64,000 nucleotides of DNA from Deroplatys truncata (lineage: Eukaryota > Arthropoda > Insecta > Mantodea > Mantidae): positions 420,121,198 through 420,185,197 of the forward strand of contig CM060990.1 in the NCBI GenBank assembly GCA_030765065.1, given 5' to 3'. Numbering within the stretch: position 1 is the first letter of the stretch; each line of letters begins with the position of its first letter. The notes under the pieces are model-generated. The model saw only the letters and a list, made by a program, of their open reading frames with translations. It was not told where the DNA came from and did no database searches. The translations under genes and the position numbers were made by a program. Positions 1 to 11,256 of the stretch are shown in pieces.

Positions 1-720
1 TTGATGAATGCTAAGTGGAGTGCCTTCATACACATGAGGTATGGTGTTTTCCAGGAAGTTTGTGTACGCCTGCCCCGTAAGACTATTTACAAGCACATGG
101 GGTCCAACTAACTGATCACCAATGATACCAGCCCACATGTTGAGAGTGAACTGCACTTGCTGATGAGATGGAACAATTGCATGTGGGTTTTCATATGCCC
201 ATACATGCTGACTGTGAAAATTTGTAATGCCATCACATGTGAACTGTGCTTCATCTGTAAATAATACTGAGGCAGGAAAGTTCAGATTTGTAGCACACTG
301 CTGCACAAACTACTGGCAGAGCATCAATTGAGCAGGATAATCTGTTGGTGACAGGGCTTGTACATGTTATAAATGATAAGGATACAACTATTGCTCTCGC
401 AGCAGTCTCCAGACAGTCATATGAGGAACATTCACTTGCAACGCTAACCTTCATGTACTGATAGAAGGTATCATGTAAACAGAATCCAGAATCTCCTCCT
501 CTACATCTGGAGTTGTAGATCTTGGTCATCCCCTCCCCAAACCAGGAGATGTAAAATTCTCATGAGTGCACAGATGGCAATGGAGACATTAAAATGTTTT
601 CCGATCTGGACATCTTCTCTGTGGGTGCCTCTCTTGGTATAAACGATGAGCCAGTGCAGCATTGCCATCCACCTTACCATATATGAAGTGCATTTCTGCC
701 AGCTCCTGATTTGAGTACAT
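1..720 (-). pseudogene. DUF4817-type DNA transposase, 5' part, decayed
   Basis: The reading starts at a Met at 720 with an opening (MYSNQELAEMHFIYGKVDGN) typical of the insect DUF4817 helix-turn-helix domain that precedes an IS630/Tc1-like DDE domain. From about 260 down to 1 it shows TDEAQF, where the first catalytic Asp sits, followed by HVWAYENPHAIVPSH and LVGPHVL. The part between about 250 and 595 is frameshifted and has stops. The C-terminal catalytic half lies off the left edge. The protein would have cut and rejoined its own element in the nucleus; this copy cannot. Another element in the window (11257-12090) carries the C-terminal half of the same type of transposase. Confidence 0.85.
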
Positions 721-1060
721 TTTGTTCAGTCAAACACCAAACACAACACTCAATATACCCTTTGCCTCGGAATGAACTGTTAGAGTGTCCTGTTAATATC
801 TTCTGTCATGGCAACTACCTGCAGGAATAAAAATGTTCCAGTGAATATCACTGTTTTGAAGGCCATAACTCAGAAACCAAGCATTTCTGGGCACATGTTG
901 TAATGCGCTTTTTTATTGTCTACAGATGGGGAATGCATACCTGAATTTATGCCCTCTATTTTTGAAACTTGCTGTATGTCTAGTGAAGGATCACAAGAGT
1001 TGGAGCAATTTCAAATAAATGCTTGACTCCTTGGAGGCAGTTCCATCAGAGTTACTGAGC
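721..1060. other. Probable 5' non-coding end of the DUF4817-type element
   Basis: No coding signal is seen. It directly precedes the transposase start at 720 and probably contains the untranslated leader and terminal inverted repeat. I could not fix the outer boundary because the other end of the element is outside the window. Confidence 0.3.
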
Positions 1061-1630
1061 AGGATGGCTCAGGCGGCAATGTCTGTGGCTCGCATTTAAG
1101 AGGTCGGGGGTTGACAGGTGAATGCTGGGGTGGTTCATCTTCTACCATGACTCTCCTCCCTCTCATTTCTTGTACACATCAACTTCCTTGTCATCTGTTT
1201 TAAGGTTGTAGGATCAGGCAATGGTGTTTGGCGGGTTGCGGCTGGGTGGTGGCTTGTGCCCTGTTAAGGTTTCTTCCATGGCATCGCCGCGGTACTGCAC
1301 AGTTAGGTCTCTCCACCAAGTGGGCTCCACCCTGGAGGTTGGTGGCTTGTAGGCAGGGACTGTGCATTGTCGGATGCCTTCTATCTGGAAACGTTAGTGA
1401 CCCCGTCCATGCTTGTGTCCGTCGGCATCCGGATCTGGTCATCCTTTGAGTCTCTCCCCTCATCCCTCCCTCCCAGGGGTCACATTGGAAGAAAAAAGGG
1501 GCTATTATGGCCTACTTGCAGTGCTCTGTCCCAGTTCAAGGGGCCTCTTCATGATACGTACCTTCACGTTCCATCAGAATTTATTCCATTAAATTTACTT
1601 TCCACTCCTTCCGATTTTGTTTTATGACAT
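1061..1630 (+). repeat. Degenerate tRNA-derived SINE
   Basis: It begins with a degenerate tRNA-like head (GGATGGCTCAGGCGGC, later GGCTCGCATTTAAGAGGTCG) and then a central segment with ATGCTGGGGTGGTT and TCTACCATGA. The same central words occur in the clearer SINE at 43.57 kb, so this is an older relative. Local base composition is much more GC-rich than the surroundings. The short open frames inside are not genes. The 3' end is uncertain. Confidence 0.5.
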
Positions 1631-3290
1631 TTACTTCCTAATCCTTTGGAGCGAGTTCCACTTCCTCGCTTGCTTAACATCATTCCATTAACTCCAACTA
1701 AAATGCATCATGTACCTATATTACTTAGAGGTCACCATATTGCTTGTCTTAGGGTACGAAAAATGCAGAGATCACATGTAACTTGCACAAATATTTCAGT
1801 ACTGGATTTCCTCACTAGGTATTTAACTAGCCAAGACTATGATTACATTTCATAGAAGCAGTAACAAAATATATTTGTAAAAGCTACCAGTGATACTAGC
1901 AAAAACAAACCTAATAATCCCTACATATATTATTAGTTTTATTAAATATGTATTTTTATTAATGCAATGTAGATTATGTTATAATTTTGGAGAAAAACTG
2001 TGTAAATAATTTAAATCAATCATTATGACACAAATATTGATTAACACAGGTTTGTGTAATTTCGGGAAACTTTAGATTAAATGTTTAATCATAATGAACA
2101 ATACTTGCAAATGAAATGAATGTTTTGGTTATTGAATTAGCAGGTTTACATAAGTTTGGTGCTCTAAAAATATACAGAAACTGTGTCTCACTGACACACT
2201 TTTAACGCCAATTGTGCTTCTGCCGAAAAAGTTAAGTTAGCTATAGGTTAATTTGTTATGTGGGCCATAAGTACTTTTACCTGCTGTATGTAGTAGTGAT
2301 ATTGTTGAAAAGGGAGAATTGCAATATATCTGTATGACAAATATATGGTAAATATTTCATTTTAATTTGTTAAAGTTCTTCAGCAGTATTTGATATTAAC
2401 TACAGGTTTAGCATTAAAATTAGTAGAAGAGCTCTTTCCACAAACAGCAGCACAACTTATGCTTAATTATTCATTCAGAAATACATTCTTCATTTGTTAA
2501 CAAAGAAACTGTGAAAAATAATCACAAATTGCCAATATATCTTATTAGCTCATTTAAAATAAGTTCATAAATAAATCCTACTTCCAGTTTCATGCTTTCC
2601 AACTGTACCAGCTCCCTTTTCTGCTGATATATTGGTGCTTGACATTGATCATTTTCCTTATCCACCATGACAGATAAGCATTTTAATACAATTTGTGAAC
2701 TACCTTTGAAATTGGCTCTTAAACTGCTCAAAGGTGGTGCAGTAAACGTTCTTACTCAGAATTATGGTTTAGAAGAGAAATAAAATGAAACGGAATAACA
2801 ATGTACCATTATTTTTGTTAAATCCTAAAGGTTTTCCATTCTACAGTAAAATTAAAAGCAGTTCTGAGGTTATGAGATATTTAAGTTAATTTTTCATAAG
2901 AGTGTGTGTAACATTCACTGAAACTGCATATAATGTAATAATCACAACAATACAATTTGCCTACATAATGTTCATAAACTGAACATTTGACATGCAATAA
3001 AACAATATTTTATGAAGTATTCATAAGCTTTATTATTAAACATCCATCCATAGTGAAACAATATGCTGATTATCATTTGGCATGCGAATGGCATCACAGT
3101 ACCTCTGTGTTTGTGGAGTTTGAATTGGGTTATGGTTGAGAAAATCATTCTGAGAGTATTCCAGAGTGACATGCTGGAAGTACTTACATGAATGGAGGAA
3201 GCTACTTCCTTTAAGTGGAACAAAAACTACTTCCTTAAAACAACTCAAGTGGAAGTGATGGAAGTAGTTCTCAAAAACGAACAGGGTTGA
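1631..3290. other. No gene recognised
   Basis: AT-rich sequence with short open frames only. A minus frame at 2522-2731 and overlapping minus frames at 2972-3323 (up to 95 codons) have no motif I recognise, and the latter overlap the plus-strand transposon-like fragment that follows. Confidence 0.4.
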
Positions 3291-3299
3291 TCCATCATT

Positions 3300-3562
3300 A
3301 AATATATCAAGACTTTGGGCCAAAGCAGGCCCTTGCGTTATACCTCAGTAATACATTTTCTTTGTTACCCTAAGGTAAAACATGTTTTTGACAGGCAACA
3401 GATTCATCAGCACATTGAAGATATTGTATTTGCAACACCCGAATTATCCTGGACTTGGAATTCATTCCAATTTGTCATTGACAAGCTTTTAGGCAATGCT
3501 GAAGATGAGCATTTTGAGCAGATTGTAGGAACATTCTTAAGAGACTGCAAGCACTTGTGAGT
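3300..3562 (+). pseudogene. Unknown transposon-like gene (RFHQD family) copy A, left part
   Basis: This fragment translates to VFDRQQIHQHIEDIVFATPE followed by FVIDKLLGNAEDEHFEQIVG. It aligns along its length with copy B at 15.55-15.75 kb (VFDGPQIRKLMKDVNF, then VVKKFLGNVTDPQYKEIVRN). The fragment stops at the TTAA target site of the piggyBac-like element at 3567, and the homology resumes after that element. I recognise the family as repeated uncharacterised proteins of insects and cnidarians, but I do not know its enzymatic role. A transposase or element-encoded protein is an inference from its copy number and decay. Confidence 0.6.
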
Positions 3563-4054
3563 TTAACCCTAGAGCACTAATGTACATAATATTTACGAAT
3601 AGTAGTATATTACAAGTTATAGTTCCATAACCATACACACTTTATCTCTGGGTCACACTAAGTACTTCAAGCATTCAGTAAGGAATTGTAATCCAATGGG
3701 AATGGCCGTGGCAACAAAAAAATCTAAAGGTAAGCTCACTATGTCTTTTTTATGTATGGTTAGTGCTTACAGAAAATCTGTCTACCTAAAGAATATGTAC
3801 CATTAGTGTCAACTGGTGTTAGAGATTATATCCATTGCTGGGATGTTTTAGCATTTGTTTGCATTAAATAAATTTGTGAAACAATATGTCAGTTAAAGTG
3901 TTTACTCTATGAGTGCAGCATAATTAATATTTGTAAGCATTGCGCAAGAGCAGGCTAAGTGTTAATATAGTTTCAGAGTAATGGAGAGGGTCCCAACCAA
4001 TGATGAAAAAAGAATGCTCTAGATTTTCAATGAATTTGAGCTGAAGATTGGAGA

Positions 4055-5033
4055 ATGGAGGATTTAGATAAAAGAGAGGAAGACAGCATTTACAAACTTT
4101 GGGATTATGATGACAGTCATGAGGATCTTAATTTTTCTACAGATGAGGAAGAAAACGATGAAGATGACGATACATTATATAGAATCCAAGAGATTAAAAT
4201 TGGGAACAAGAAAAGGAAGAAAAATTCACCTGCAGATATCAATAAAAGAAGAAAGATTACTAGCTTGAGAAGTGCCTTTTCTGCATCTTATAATGAAGAA
4301 CAAGCTGCATCTACTTCTCTTTTAGTAACTGAGAAAAACAAATTTATTGAAAAAATAGGTTACTGTTTGAAAATACTACCAATTAGGTAGGGTGACAAAA
4401 TACCAAATAAAAATATACTACACATAAGATCTTGACCTGCAAAAAATGTTGATCTTAATCCGCTGAGCTGCTTCCACCTCTTTTTGACTGAACATATAAA
4501 TGAGATTATTCTAAGAACAAATGAAGAAATAGGACCAAGGCAAAACTGTAAAACAATGAGTGCTACACTAAGCGACATCTGTAAGGAAGAATTTCTATCT
4601 TGATTCTCTCAGCTGTTATAAAAGATAATCATTTATCTGCTAAATTACTATTTGACAGCAAGTTCTGCAGTAATTGTTATCATGACACTATGCTCAAGAA
4701 AGGTTTGTGTTCCTAATAAACTGCAGCAGATTTGATGATAAGGAAATCAGGGAAGAACAAAGAAAGGGAAGTAAACTGGCACCCATAAACAAATGTGGGA
4801 AACATTTGTAACTAACTGTGTAACAAACTACAAGCCAAGTTCTTACTGTACAATAGACAAACAGCTCATCGGCTTTCATGAAAAAAAATTTGTGGACCTG
4901 AAATACCTCAGCAGGGAAGTCAAGACATTCTTTTCTTATTTTCAGGGGATAATGACAGCTGCCTCCTACAGACCTAGAATGAACAAACTTATAAATCTAG
5001 TTTCAAACATGCATGATGATGCTTCTATTCAGG

Positions 5034-5093
<60 letters not shown>

Positions 5094-5590
5094 AGAAATA
5101 GTACTCATGTACAACCAGACCAAGGGAGCCATCGATACTTTGGCTCAGATGTGCCAGAATATGAACTGTGGTTGGAAAACGTGAAGGTGGCCAACATAAT
5201 TTGTTTTACATTTTGAATATTGCATCAACAAATTTGTATGTCACATATGCCCATCAGCACTTCAAAAGGCTCCAGGCACAACTCAATTGACAAAAATGAA
5301 CTTCATGTTAAAATTGCATCAACAACTTACACATCCCTGGCTCATACAACAAGATTCTATGTCAAATCTGAGCAAGGAGCTAAAGACTGTAATAAAAAAG
5401 TATTACAAATGAATGAGCAAGAAAAGCAAGGACCTCTTCTGCAACATGGCCCAAGGAAGTAGACTGTTCTTACTGCCACTACTTCAAGATACACATGATG
5501 TGCAGCTAGTAACAACCCAATATGTGGGAACATCAGAAAAAAGTGTGTTGACTGTACATAATGCCGCTATGTCTAATTTCACCCTTATAT
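4055..5590 (+). pseudogene. piggyBac-type transposase, decayed
   Basis: The N-terminus is very acidic (EDDDTLYRIQ around 4175), as in piggyBac proteins. The DDE_Tnp_1_7 region follows: FLTEHINEIILRTNEE (about 4480), RFDDKEIREEQRKGSKLAPI (about 4730) and WETFVTNCVTNYKP, then TIDKQLIGFHEKK carrying the first catalytic Asp position. KGAIDTLAQMCQ lies near 5125, matching the conserved region with the last catalytic Asp. A short Cys-rich tail (CSYCHYFKIHMMC) lies near 5470. Stops and frameshifts occur throughout, and a (CA)n/(A)n run at 5033-5092 replaces part of the core. It is inactive. Confidence 0.85.
5033..5092 (+). repeat. (CA)n followed by poly-A tract
   Basis: Five or so CA units are followed by about 45 A residues. 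The tract lies within the piggyBac transposase and produces artificial poly-lysine frames. It could be a polymerase-slippage expansion or the tail of a lost retrotransposon insertion. Confidence 0.9.
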
Positions 5591-5871
5591 ATACATACAG
5601 ACATGATTTTCATTACTAATCAATTTTATATCTAAATGACAATTTTCACATGATATGTTCTTCATTTTCATATAAGAATGTAAACATATGCAGCAAAGTT
5701 TGCATTGTTTGAAAATCACTTTTGTGTAACACACATTCTTGCATTAAAGGCTTAAAAACAATAATAAGCTCTTAATTACAATATGTAATACATATCATTG
5801 ATTTAAAGATCTGCATGTAAATTTTATGTATCATTAGTATTTGGTATAGGTAAAAAGCGTTCTAGGGTTAA

Positions 5872-6035
5872 AGTTGCATTTTCTGCACTACCATTTCAAC
5901 TTTTTCATAGAACCTTAGAAGCACAAAGTAAAGAACAGGGCAAGAGATTCCATCAGGATACAATGGAGATGGAAACAAGATACTGGGATCAATAATAATA
6001 TATCTCCATGATGACTGACTTCTGTTCTCCAAGCA
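5872..6035 (+). pseudogene. RFHQD-family gene copy A, right part
   Basis: Directly after the right TTAA the plus strand reads LKLHFLHYHFNFF and then, after a frameshift, EQGKRFHQDTMEMETRYWDQ. Copy B has SLKLHFLKLHLDYF and EEQGDRFHQDLKDVE in the same order. Joining 3562 to this segment across one TTAA gives VSLKLHFL, so the piggyBac-like element inserted in this gene. No intact frame remains. Confidence 0.7.
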
Positions 6036-6036
6036 G

Positions 6037-6066
6037 CTTGTTTTGTTTGTTTGTTTGTTTGTTTGT
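6037..6066 (+). repeat. (TTTG)n microsatellite
   Basis: About six tandem TTTG units. Confidence 0.9.
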
Positions 6067-6446
6067 TTTAAACAACATGAAGAAGATAATAATTTACTAA
6101 GGCATATTCAGACTTTAGTTTATACATTTTTAAGACCTTTTCTCTATTTTCTTAAATTTGTTATATTAAGCCCTATTTGATGATACAGTAATGGGTTTTA
6201 CTCTCATGTAGTTGAATATTTGGCATTATTGTTAAATATCTTATGTGATGCAGAAAAAATGTAAGCAAGTTTGAGAACATCACACTAAAAATAGGCTAGG
6301 ATATTTGCTATATGCTATGATGCAGAAAACAGGATTAATTTTGTTGGTCTGTGCAATGTCTCGCACAAACATAGCATTTTTGTAATATTCCAAAAATAAA
6401 TACCAAAATAATAACATAGGGAAGCATGCTTGCACTTAATACTTGC

Positions 6447-6541
6447 CTTGGTGCTCTGTGGCTTTGGATATCTGGGCTGGAAACAGGTGATCCAGCATAT
6501 TCTCTTTGTCCTCCATTGCTCTTCAGTGTGGAACGACCATC
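6447..6541 (-). CDS. Candidate host-gene exon 4, bounded by a GC donor
   Basis: The 95-nt exon reads DGRSTLKSNGGQREYAGSPV and continues to HRAPR with no stop. The acceptor is CTGCAG (6542-6547); the donor is AAG|GCAAGT, a consensus GC-AG donor, with no good GT donor nearby. It starts in phase 0, which fits exon 3 (17647-17943) ending in phase 0. The sequence is rich in Ser, Pro, Gly and charged residues and looks like disordered linker protein. I do not recognise the gene. The pyrimidine tract is weak, so a single-exon call would be poor; the consistency of the chain is the main support. Confidence 0.45.
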
Positions 6542-6801
6542 CTGCAGCATTGTGTTAGCAGCTAGTTACTTTAAAACTTTTGGATGAAAATGAATCATAA
6601 ATGAGCTTTGTAATATTACAAGGGATAGGTATTGGTTAGACATACATTTTTGATTTACTATTTATATGTAGAAATGCCTTGCTATGCTGGAGTGGGAAAA
6701 AATACTGAAATATTTTCTGACTGTAACAAATAGAACAAACAGTAGGAGGAGTGCTAAGCCAGCAGTGGAAGAGGTAGGATGTGCAATGTGAGAGCTAGAA
6801 A

Positions 6802-8350
6802 TTGGAAAGTAAGAGTGATCTAAGTAACTATGGGTGTGGAGTTGGGCATATATCGGGCAAGAATTGCACTTTTTGGAAAAGATGCCTAAGAGGTAGGAGT
6901 AAGAAAGAAGTGGAAGAAAAGATTAACATAACTACACTGGGATGTATAATATTAATACTGCTTATAACTAGAGGAGTGGAAATGAATCCAGGACTTCAGG
7001 AATGGCAGGAAGTACTGGAAAAATCTTTACTAAAATGGACAGCATGGAACAACAATTAAGCAATAAAATGACTACAGCAGCAAAAGAACTAAAAGAAGAA
7101 ATTAAAGAGAGGGTCCAACAAATGTCAAGAGAGAATGAGGAACTGAAATCAAGAGTGAAAGAGCTGAAGAGAGAAGCAGAAGATTTAACCTGGTCTTTAC
7201 AAGAGTGAAGGAGAGAGGAAGGAAATGACCTGTGGAAGAAGCAGAATAAATCCTGAGAGAGAAATTATAAATGAAACTAAAGGGTTGGGGAATAGTAGAG
7301 GCATACAGAGTAGGAAGGAGGACTGAGGAGAAAAGATAATTGTGAAGTTTGCATCAATGCAACTGATATGACATACTAAAAAATGCAAAGAAACCAAAGG
7401 GATGTGGTATATTTATTAATAAATATCTGACTTATAACAAAAGAGTAAAGAAAGAAGAGATGATCCAACAGATGAAGGAAGTGAGAGCCAGGGGCAAGAG
7501 AGCCTTCATCAGAAATATGAAACTTTGGTTAAAAGGAGAGGAAGTGTCAGATGCTGGCAAAAGGGACCTAATTAAATTAAATTACATTGAGTTTTATTTA
7601 TGGATGCTCTTTAACTACTGTGGTCCTTAGCGTCCCATTCTATATTGGGTGTGAAAGACTGGTGATTCTGTTCAGAGGCCTCTTTATCGGGTTTGAGGTT
7701 CTCTTATGTGCCGTAAATCTATGACATGGGACCACCGGCTTTACTTCCCTTCTGAAGGAAGCCATGCTAAGGATTTATACACCCGAAAAAATCCATCATC
7801 CTCCGCCAGGTTTGAACCTGCGACCTCGGGAACTAGAGAGGGACTTAATGGACACCATGGCCAGGCAGGAGCAAGAAGTAGCACTGCAGCCAAACACAGA
7901 AAGTCCAAATTCCAAGGAAGTGATGGGTGAGCATGTGGATGTTTGGAGAATCAGATGGTAGAGGGATCAAGGTTATGGTCAGAAGCCATACGTAATGACA
8001 TCATGTAAGCGCATATCACCAGAGAAGAGCTTGGTTCATGCCAAGAGTCAGCTGGCTGGGGAGAGAGAAAAGGGGAGAGAGGGCAGCAGACAACATCAGA
8101 ACAGAATACATTAAGTGTACTGTCAACACCATGTGGAAGTATTATGGTGATTGAAAGAGCAAGTGTTGGTCATACAGTGCGCACAGGAACTGATGAAGTA
8201 ACAAAAGGGAAAGAGTTAGTTGGCGAGTTTGGTGTCCAGCTAAGAAGAAAAAAGAAACTACACACGTTTAGACACAGAAGTGGTTTGCAATATGGCTTAG
8301 AAGCAAGGGATAGAATTTCGAGACTGGGGTACTGGAATAGGAGGGGTTGA
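6802..8350 (+). pseudogene. LINE copy 1 ORF1 with NPGL motif and coiled coil
   Basis: A hydrophobic stretch (ITTLGCIILILLITRG) leads into GVEMNPGL (6973-6996), a degenerate relative of the viral and retrotransposon 2A motif (consensus D-V/I-E-x-N-P-G-P). In another frame follows a heptad-like charged region (7050-7200; KEEIKERVQQ, ENEELKSRVKELKREAEDL), then KKEEMIQQMKEVRARGKRAF (about 7450), which matches KKDLIQQMKLARMEGKRSI of the ORF1 at 52 kb. This is the usual layout of LINE ORF1 RNA-binding proteins: coiled coil plus basic nucleic-acid-binding part. The frame near 8.3 kb runs straight on into the ORF2 start (RLGYWNRRG). Confidence 0.65.
7573..7838 (-). mobile_element. tRNA-derived SINE inserted in LINE ORF1
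   Basis: The insert is flanked by an 11-bp near-identical repeat, AGGGACCTAAT (7562-7572) and AGGGACTTAAT (7839-7849), which I take as the target site duplication. In minus orientation it starts with a tRNA-like B box (CAGGTTCAAACCTGG) and ends in a (TTTAA)n-like tail. The A box is missing, so the copy is 5'-truncated by a few tens of bases. It falls in LINE ORF1, with matching homology on each side. Confidence 0.75.
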
Positions 8351-9012
8351 AAAGAAGTCTAAGTTTAGGTTATGTTAAGGGTTTCTTAAAGACAGTGGAT
8401 CTTTTAGCAGTGGTGGAAATATGGATCCGTGGTGATGATGATGATGATGATGATACAGTACAAGGGTTTGGGTTTGTTAGGAAACAAGGGGTGAAAGGAA
8501 AAGCAAGAGACAGGATGTCTTGGGGATAGGATTATTTTCTGCACCAGTGGGCTAGCAAACTTAAGAAAGAAAGTCAAGAATAAATGAAATAACGTGAGTA
8601 GAAATAGAAGAAATATTGCTATATTTAACAATAGTATACAACCTGCCAAGAAGCTCTCAATTTCATAATTTGGATCTCTTCCATCAAATGGAGTGTGATA
8701 TGAATAAAATAAGGGAGGTATACTCAATGGTAAAATTTATGATGGTAGGGGATTCTAATGGAAGAACAGGGTAATTAGAAGCAAGAGGATATGAAATATG
8801 TGAAAGTGAGACTAGAGACTGTAAAAGGAATAGTAAAGATGGAGTGATAAAGAAGGGTTGAAGTTAATAAATATTTGTGAGAATAATAATTTTGTGATAT
8901 TAAATAGATGTTGGGGAGAAGATAAATAGGGAGAGTATACACTGGTGAATGCTTATGGGCAAAGTGTTCCAGAATATGCTTTGTGTGACAGAGGTTTGGG
9001 CACAATAGTATG
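8350..9012 (+). pseudogene. LINE copy 1 endonuclease domain, first part
   Basis: Fragments match the APE-type endonuclease of the intact copy. VVEIWIRGDD near 8410 carries the catalytic Glu region (intact VVETWLKEE). AYGQSVPEYALCDRGLGTIV near 8950 corresponds to NNGQSVIDFVLWPLNLGHIL. A GATGAT run gives an Asp tract near 8430. The reading breaks at the mariner insertion and continues at 10346 (NFKVLNVASSNAHSPLVIAI). Confidence 0.7.
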
Positions 9013-9014
9013 TA

Positions 9015-10343
9015 CGAGGTGCATCCAGAAAGCAAGTTTCCCTATTTTTTTAAAACAAAGAAATCATAGTTACACAAAAAACTTTATTGGCAACAGGTAC
9101 AACAATGTCTTAGCTATTTTTCGACACAGTCACCATAAGAATTGAGACACTTGTCATATTGTGGGATCAACTTTTATATTTCTATGTATAGAAGTCTGCT
9201 GCCTGTGAATGGAACCAGTGTGTGACAGTTGTCTTCAGCTCATCATTGTCAAAATGCTGACTGGAGGACAGGAATTTCTTGAGGTGCAAGAACAGGTGGA
9301 AATCGCTGGGAGCAAGATCAGGTGTGTATGGTGGATGATAAAACAGCTCCCAGATGAACTCCTGCAGAATATTGCTGTGCGCCCAGCCGTATGTAGGCGA
9401 GCATTGTCATGGAGCAGCACAACAGCTGCAGTAAGCATTCCATGCCTCTTGTTTAGACTGGCACATCGCAATTTCCATAGTGTTTCAAAGTAATGGTCAG
9501 CGTTCACTGTTTCACCTCTGGGCAGGAAGTCAATGAGCAGAATGCCCTTCCTGTCCCAGAACACCATGCACATATTTTCCGCACCGACACAGTCTGTTTG
9601 AATTTCGTCTTGACCGGAGATCCACTGTGATGCCAAGGCATTGACTGCTGCTTGGTTTCCGGGGTAAAGTGCTAAATCCACCTCTCATCGCCCGAGATGA
9701 TCCTGTTGATGAACTCGTCGCCGTCATCATGATACCGCTGCAGAAATGTCAGTACTGCTCCTAAGCATTTCATTTTGTGCTCGGGTGCCAGGTTTTTCGG
9801 GCACCCACCTGGCACACAATTTCCTGAACAGCAGATGCTTAGTGACAATTTCATGCAACAAGGATCGCGATATCTGCAGAAAATGGCAGCTGAGCTCTGT
9901 AATCATAAAGCGATGGTTCTCCACGATGTGCTGCCGCACCAGCTGAACAAGCTCATCAATGATGAGGGACGGTCGCCCACTGCGCTCTTCATCATGGGCA
10001 TTTTGACAACCTTCGGAAAACTGCCTACACTAGCGAGGCACAATCTGTTTGCTCATGATGTTTGGCCCATAGACCTGACAGAGCTGAGGACGAATTTCGA
10101 TCGGCGCTATGTTTTGTGCAGTAAGGAACTTTATCACTGACTGAACCTTGCAGGCGGCAGGAGAATGAATAAGAGCCGCCATTTTGGGCCACTGCTGCCA
10201 CGCTACTGGCACCAGGCGGGACCTGTCCAGCCGGCATATGATTGATACGTCATAGATCTGTTATGCATGCACAATTTTCCCAGCTAAATACGTTTACTTT
10301 AAAGGAAACAAAGTCGGGAAACTTACTTTCTGGATGTGCCTCG
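9015..10343 (-). mobile_element. Full-length mariner element
   Basis: The element is 1329 bp, the usual mariner size, with TA duplications at 9013-9014 and 10344-10345. Its terminal inverted repeats are CGAGGTGCATCCAGAAAGCA on the left and, reading inward from the right, CGAGGCACATCCAGAAAGTA. Collapsing one TA restores the interrupted LINE frame exactly, giving LGTIV-C-NFKVLNVASS against LGHILSNFKVLNLSS in the intact copy. This confirms the borders and shows the mariner arrived after the LINE. Confidence 0.92.
9230..10240 (-). pseudogene. Mariner transposase, decayed
   Basis: In minus orientation there are mariner signatures: a WVPEKPGTRAQNEM region corresponding to the W-V-P-x-x-L linker, ISGDERWI with the first catalytic Asp, CVGAENMCMVFWDRKGILLI, and VVLLHDNARLH with the second catalytic Asp (HDNAR). 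These lie in different frames with stops, so the protein is not made. It would have catalysed cut-and-paste transposition into TA sites. Confidence 0.85.
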
Positions 10344-10345
10344 TA

Positions 10346-11254
10346 ATTTTAAAGTGTTGAATGTTGCAAGTAGTAATGCACATTCTCCATTAGTTATTGC
10401 CATTAACAGAGCAAAAAATGGGGAGATAAGAATGTTGGCAGCTATTCAAATAATTTAACTGAGGAAATTGAAAGATTTTAATGGAACAACAAGGGAGTTG
10501 AATTGTGTAACAGTGTTAATTCCATAATGGGAAGGTTGTGTGTTTATGGCATTAATGAGATGGCTAAAGAACACACTGCAGTAAAAGCATTAAATATTTT
10601 TGGATTCATCTTAAAACGGGCAGGTGATAATATGAAGCTAGCAAATAAAAAGGCCATTAGGGGTATAATGATTGGTTTGATAAGGAATGTAGAAAAATAA
10701 AAAGCTTGCTAAAGGAAGCTGTAATAAAATGGAAGGAGAAGAATGGGAAGAAAGAGAGATAATTGCTCTGGGCTTGAGGGCTCAATATAGGGAGTTATTG
10801 GAACAAAAAAGCTGAAGTGGGGTATGGAGAAAGGCAGGGAATTTAAAGGAAAATAAGTTCACATAACACACAACAGATATGGGAGGTTATTAGAAAATGC
10901 ACACGAGGCCCAGTCAAGATTAACACTTGTTGAATCAGAAGTTTAGGTTAAGCATTTTAAACAGTTGTTTGAAGTGAAGGCAGTGGGGATGTATAACTGG
11001 AATCTCAGTATTATTATATAATATATTATTACATAAAAAGGAATTAGATAAACCATTCACAGATGAGGAAGTGCTAAGGCAAATAAGGAATCTAAAAAAG
11101 GTGAAAGCAGTGGGTTGGGATGGATTAACCTCAGAATTTTCCCATGTGTGGGTTGAGAAGGTAGAAATACTTCAATGTTTAATGAGATTGATCAATGAAG
11201 TTAAACAGAATAATGGTATATCTAAGAGCTGGCAAGTAGCTGTAATACATCCTA
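10346..11254 (+). pseudogene. LINE copy 1 endonuclease end to RT start
   Basis: It begins with the resumed endonuclease end (NAHSPLVIAI, equivalent to SGHYPLIVDF with the catalytic His). Around 11.04-11.25 kb it reads FTDEEVLRQIRNLKKVKAVG, then WDGLTSEF and WQVAVIHP, the start of the reverse-transcriptase domain. Frameshifts are numerous. It is interrupted after the codons for IHP by the DUF4817-type element. Confidence 0.75.
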
Positions 11255-11256
11255 TG

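Larger units (their letters stand above)
3567..5867 (+). mobile_element. Complete piggyBac-like element
   Basis: The element is 2301 bp and flanked by TTAA on both sides (3563-3566 and 5868-5871). Its ends are inverted repeats: the left begins CCCTAGAGCAC and the reverse complement of the right begins CCCTAGAACGC, matching known piggyBac-type ends. The inside encodes a decayed piggyBac transposase. The TTAA duplication and paired ends give the borders to the base. Confidence 0.9.

Noticed and set aside
1200-1463. Open frames of 70-90 codons on both strands
   Set aside because: They lie within a GC-rich SINE and overlap on opposite strands; no protein motif.
2700-2745. Possible relation to the sequence at 21750-21785 (shared AAATTGGCT..TTAA)
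   Set aside because: Only about 25 similar bases in AT-rich DNA; could be chance.
2972-3323. Minus-strand frames of 83 and 95 codons
   Set aside because: No recognised motif; they overlap the plus-strand RFHQD-family homology, so I kept the plus reading only.
4793-5101. Frame with a poly-lysine tail
   Set aside because: The lysines come from the poly-A tract at 5047-5092; the rest is piggyBac transposase sequence.
8404-8727. Minus-strand frame of 107 codons with a poly-Ile run
   Set aside because: It is antisense to the LINE endonuclease; the Ile run is the complement of a GAT repeat.
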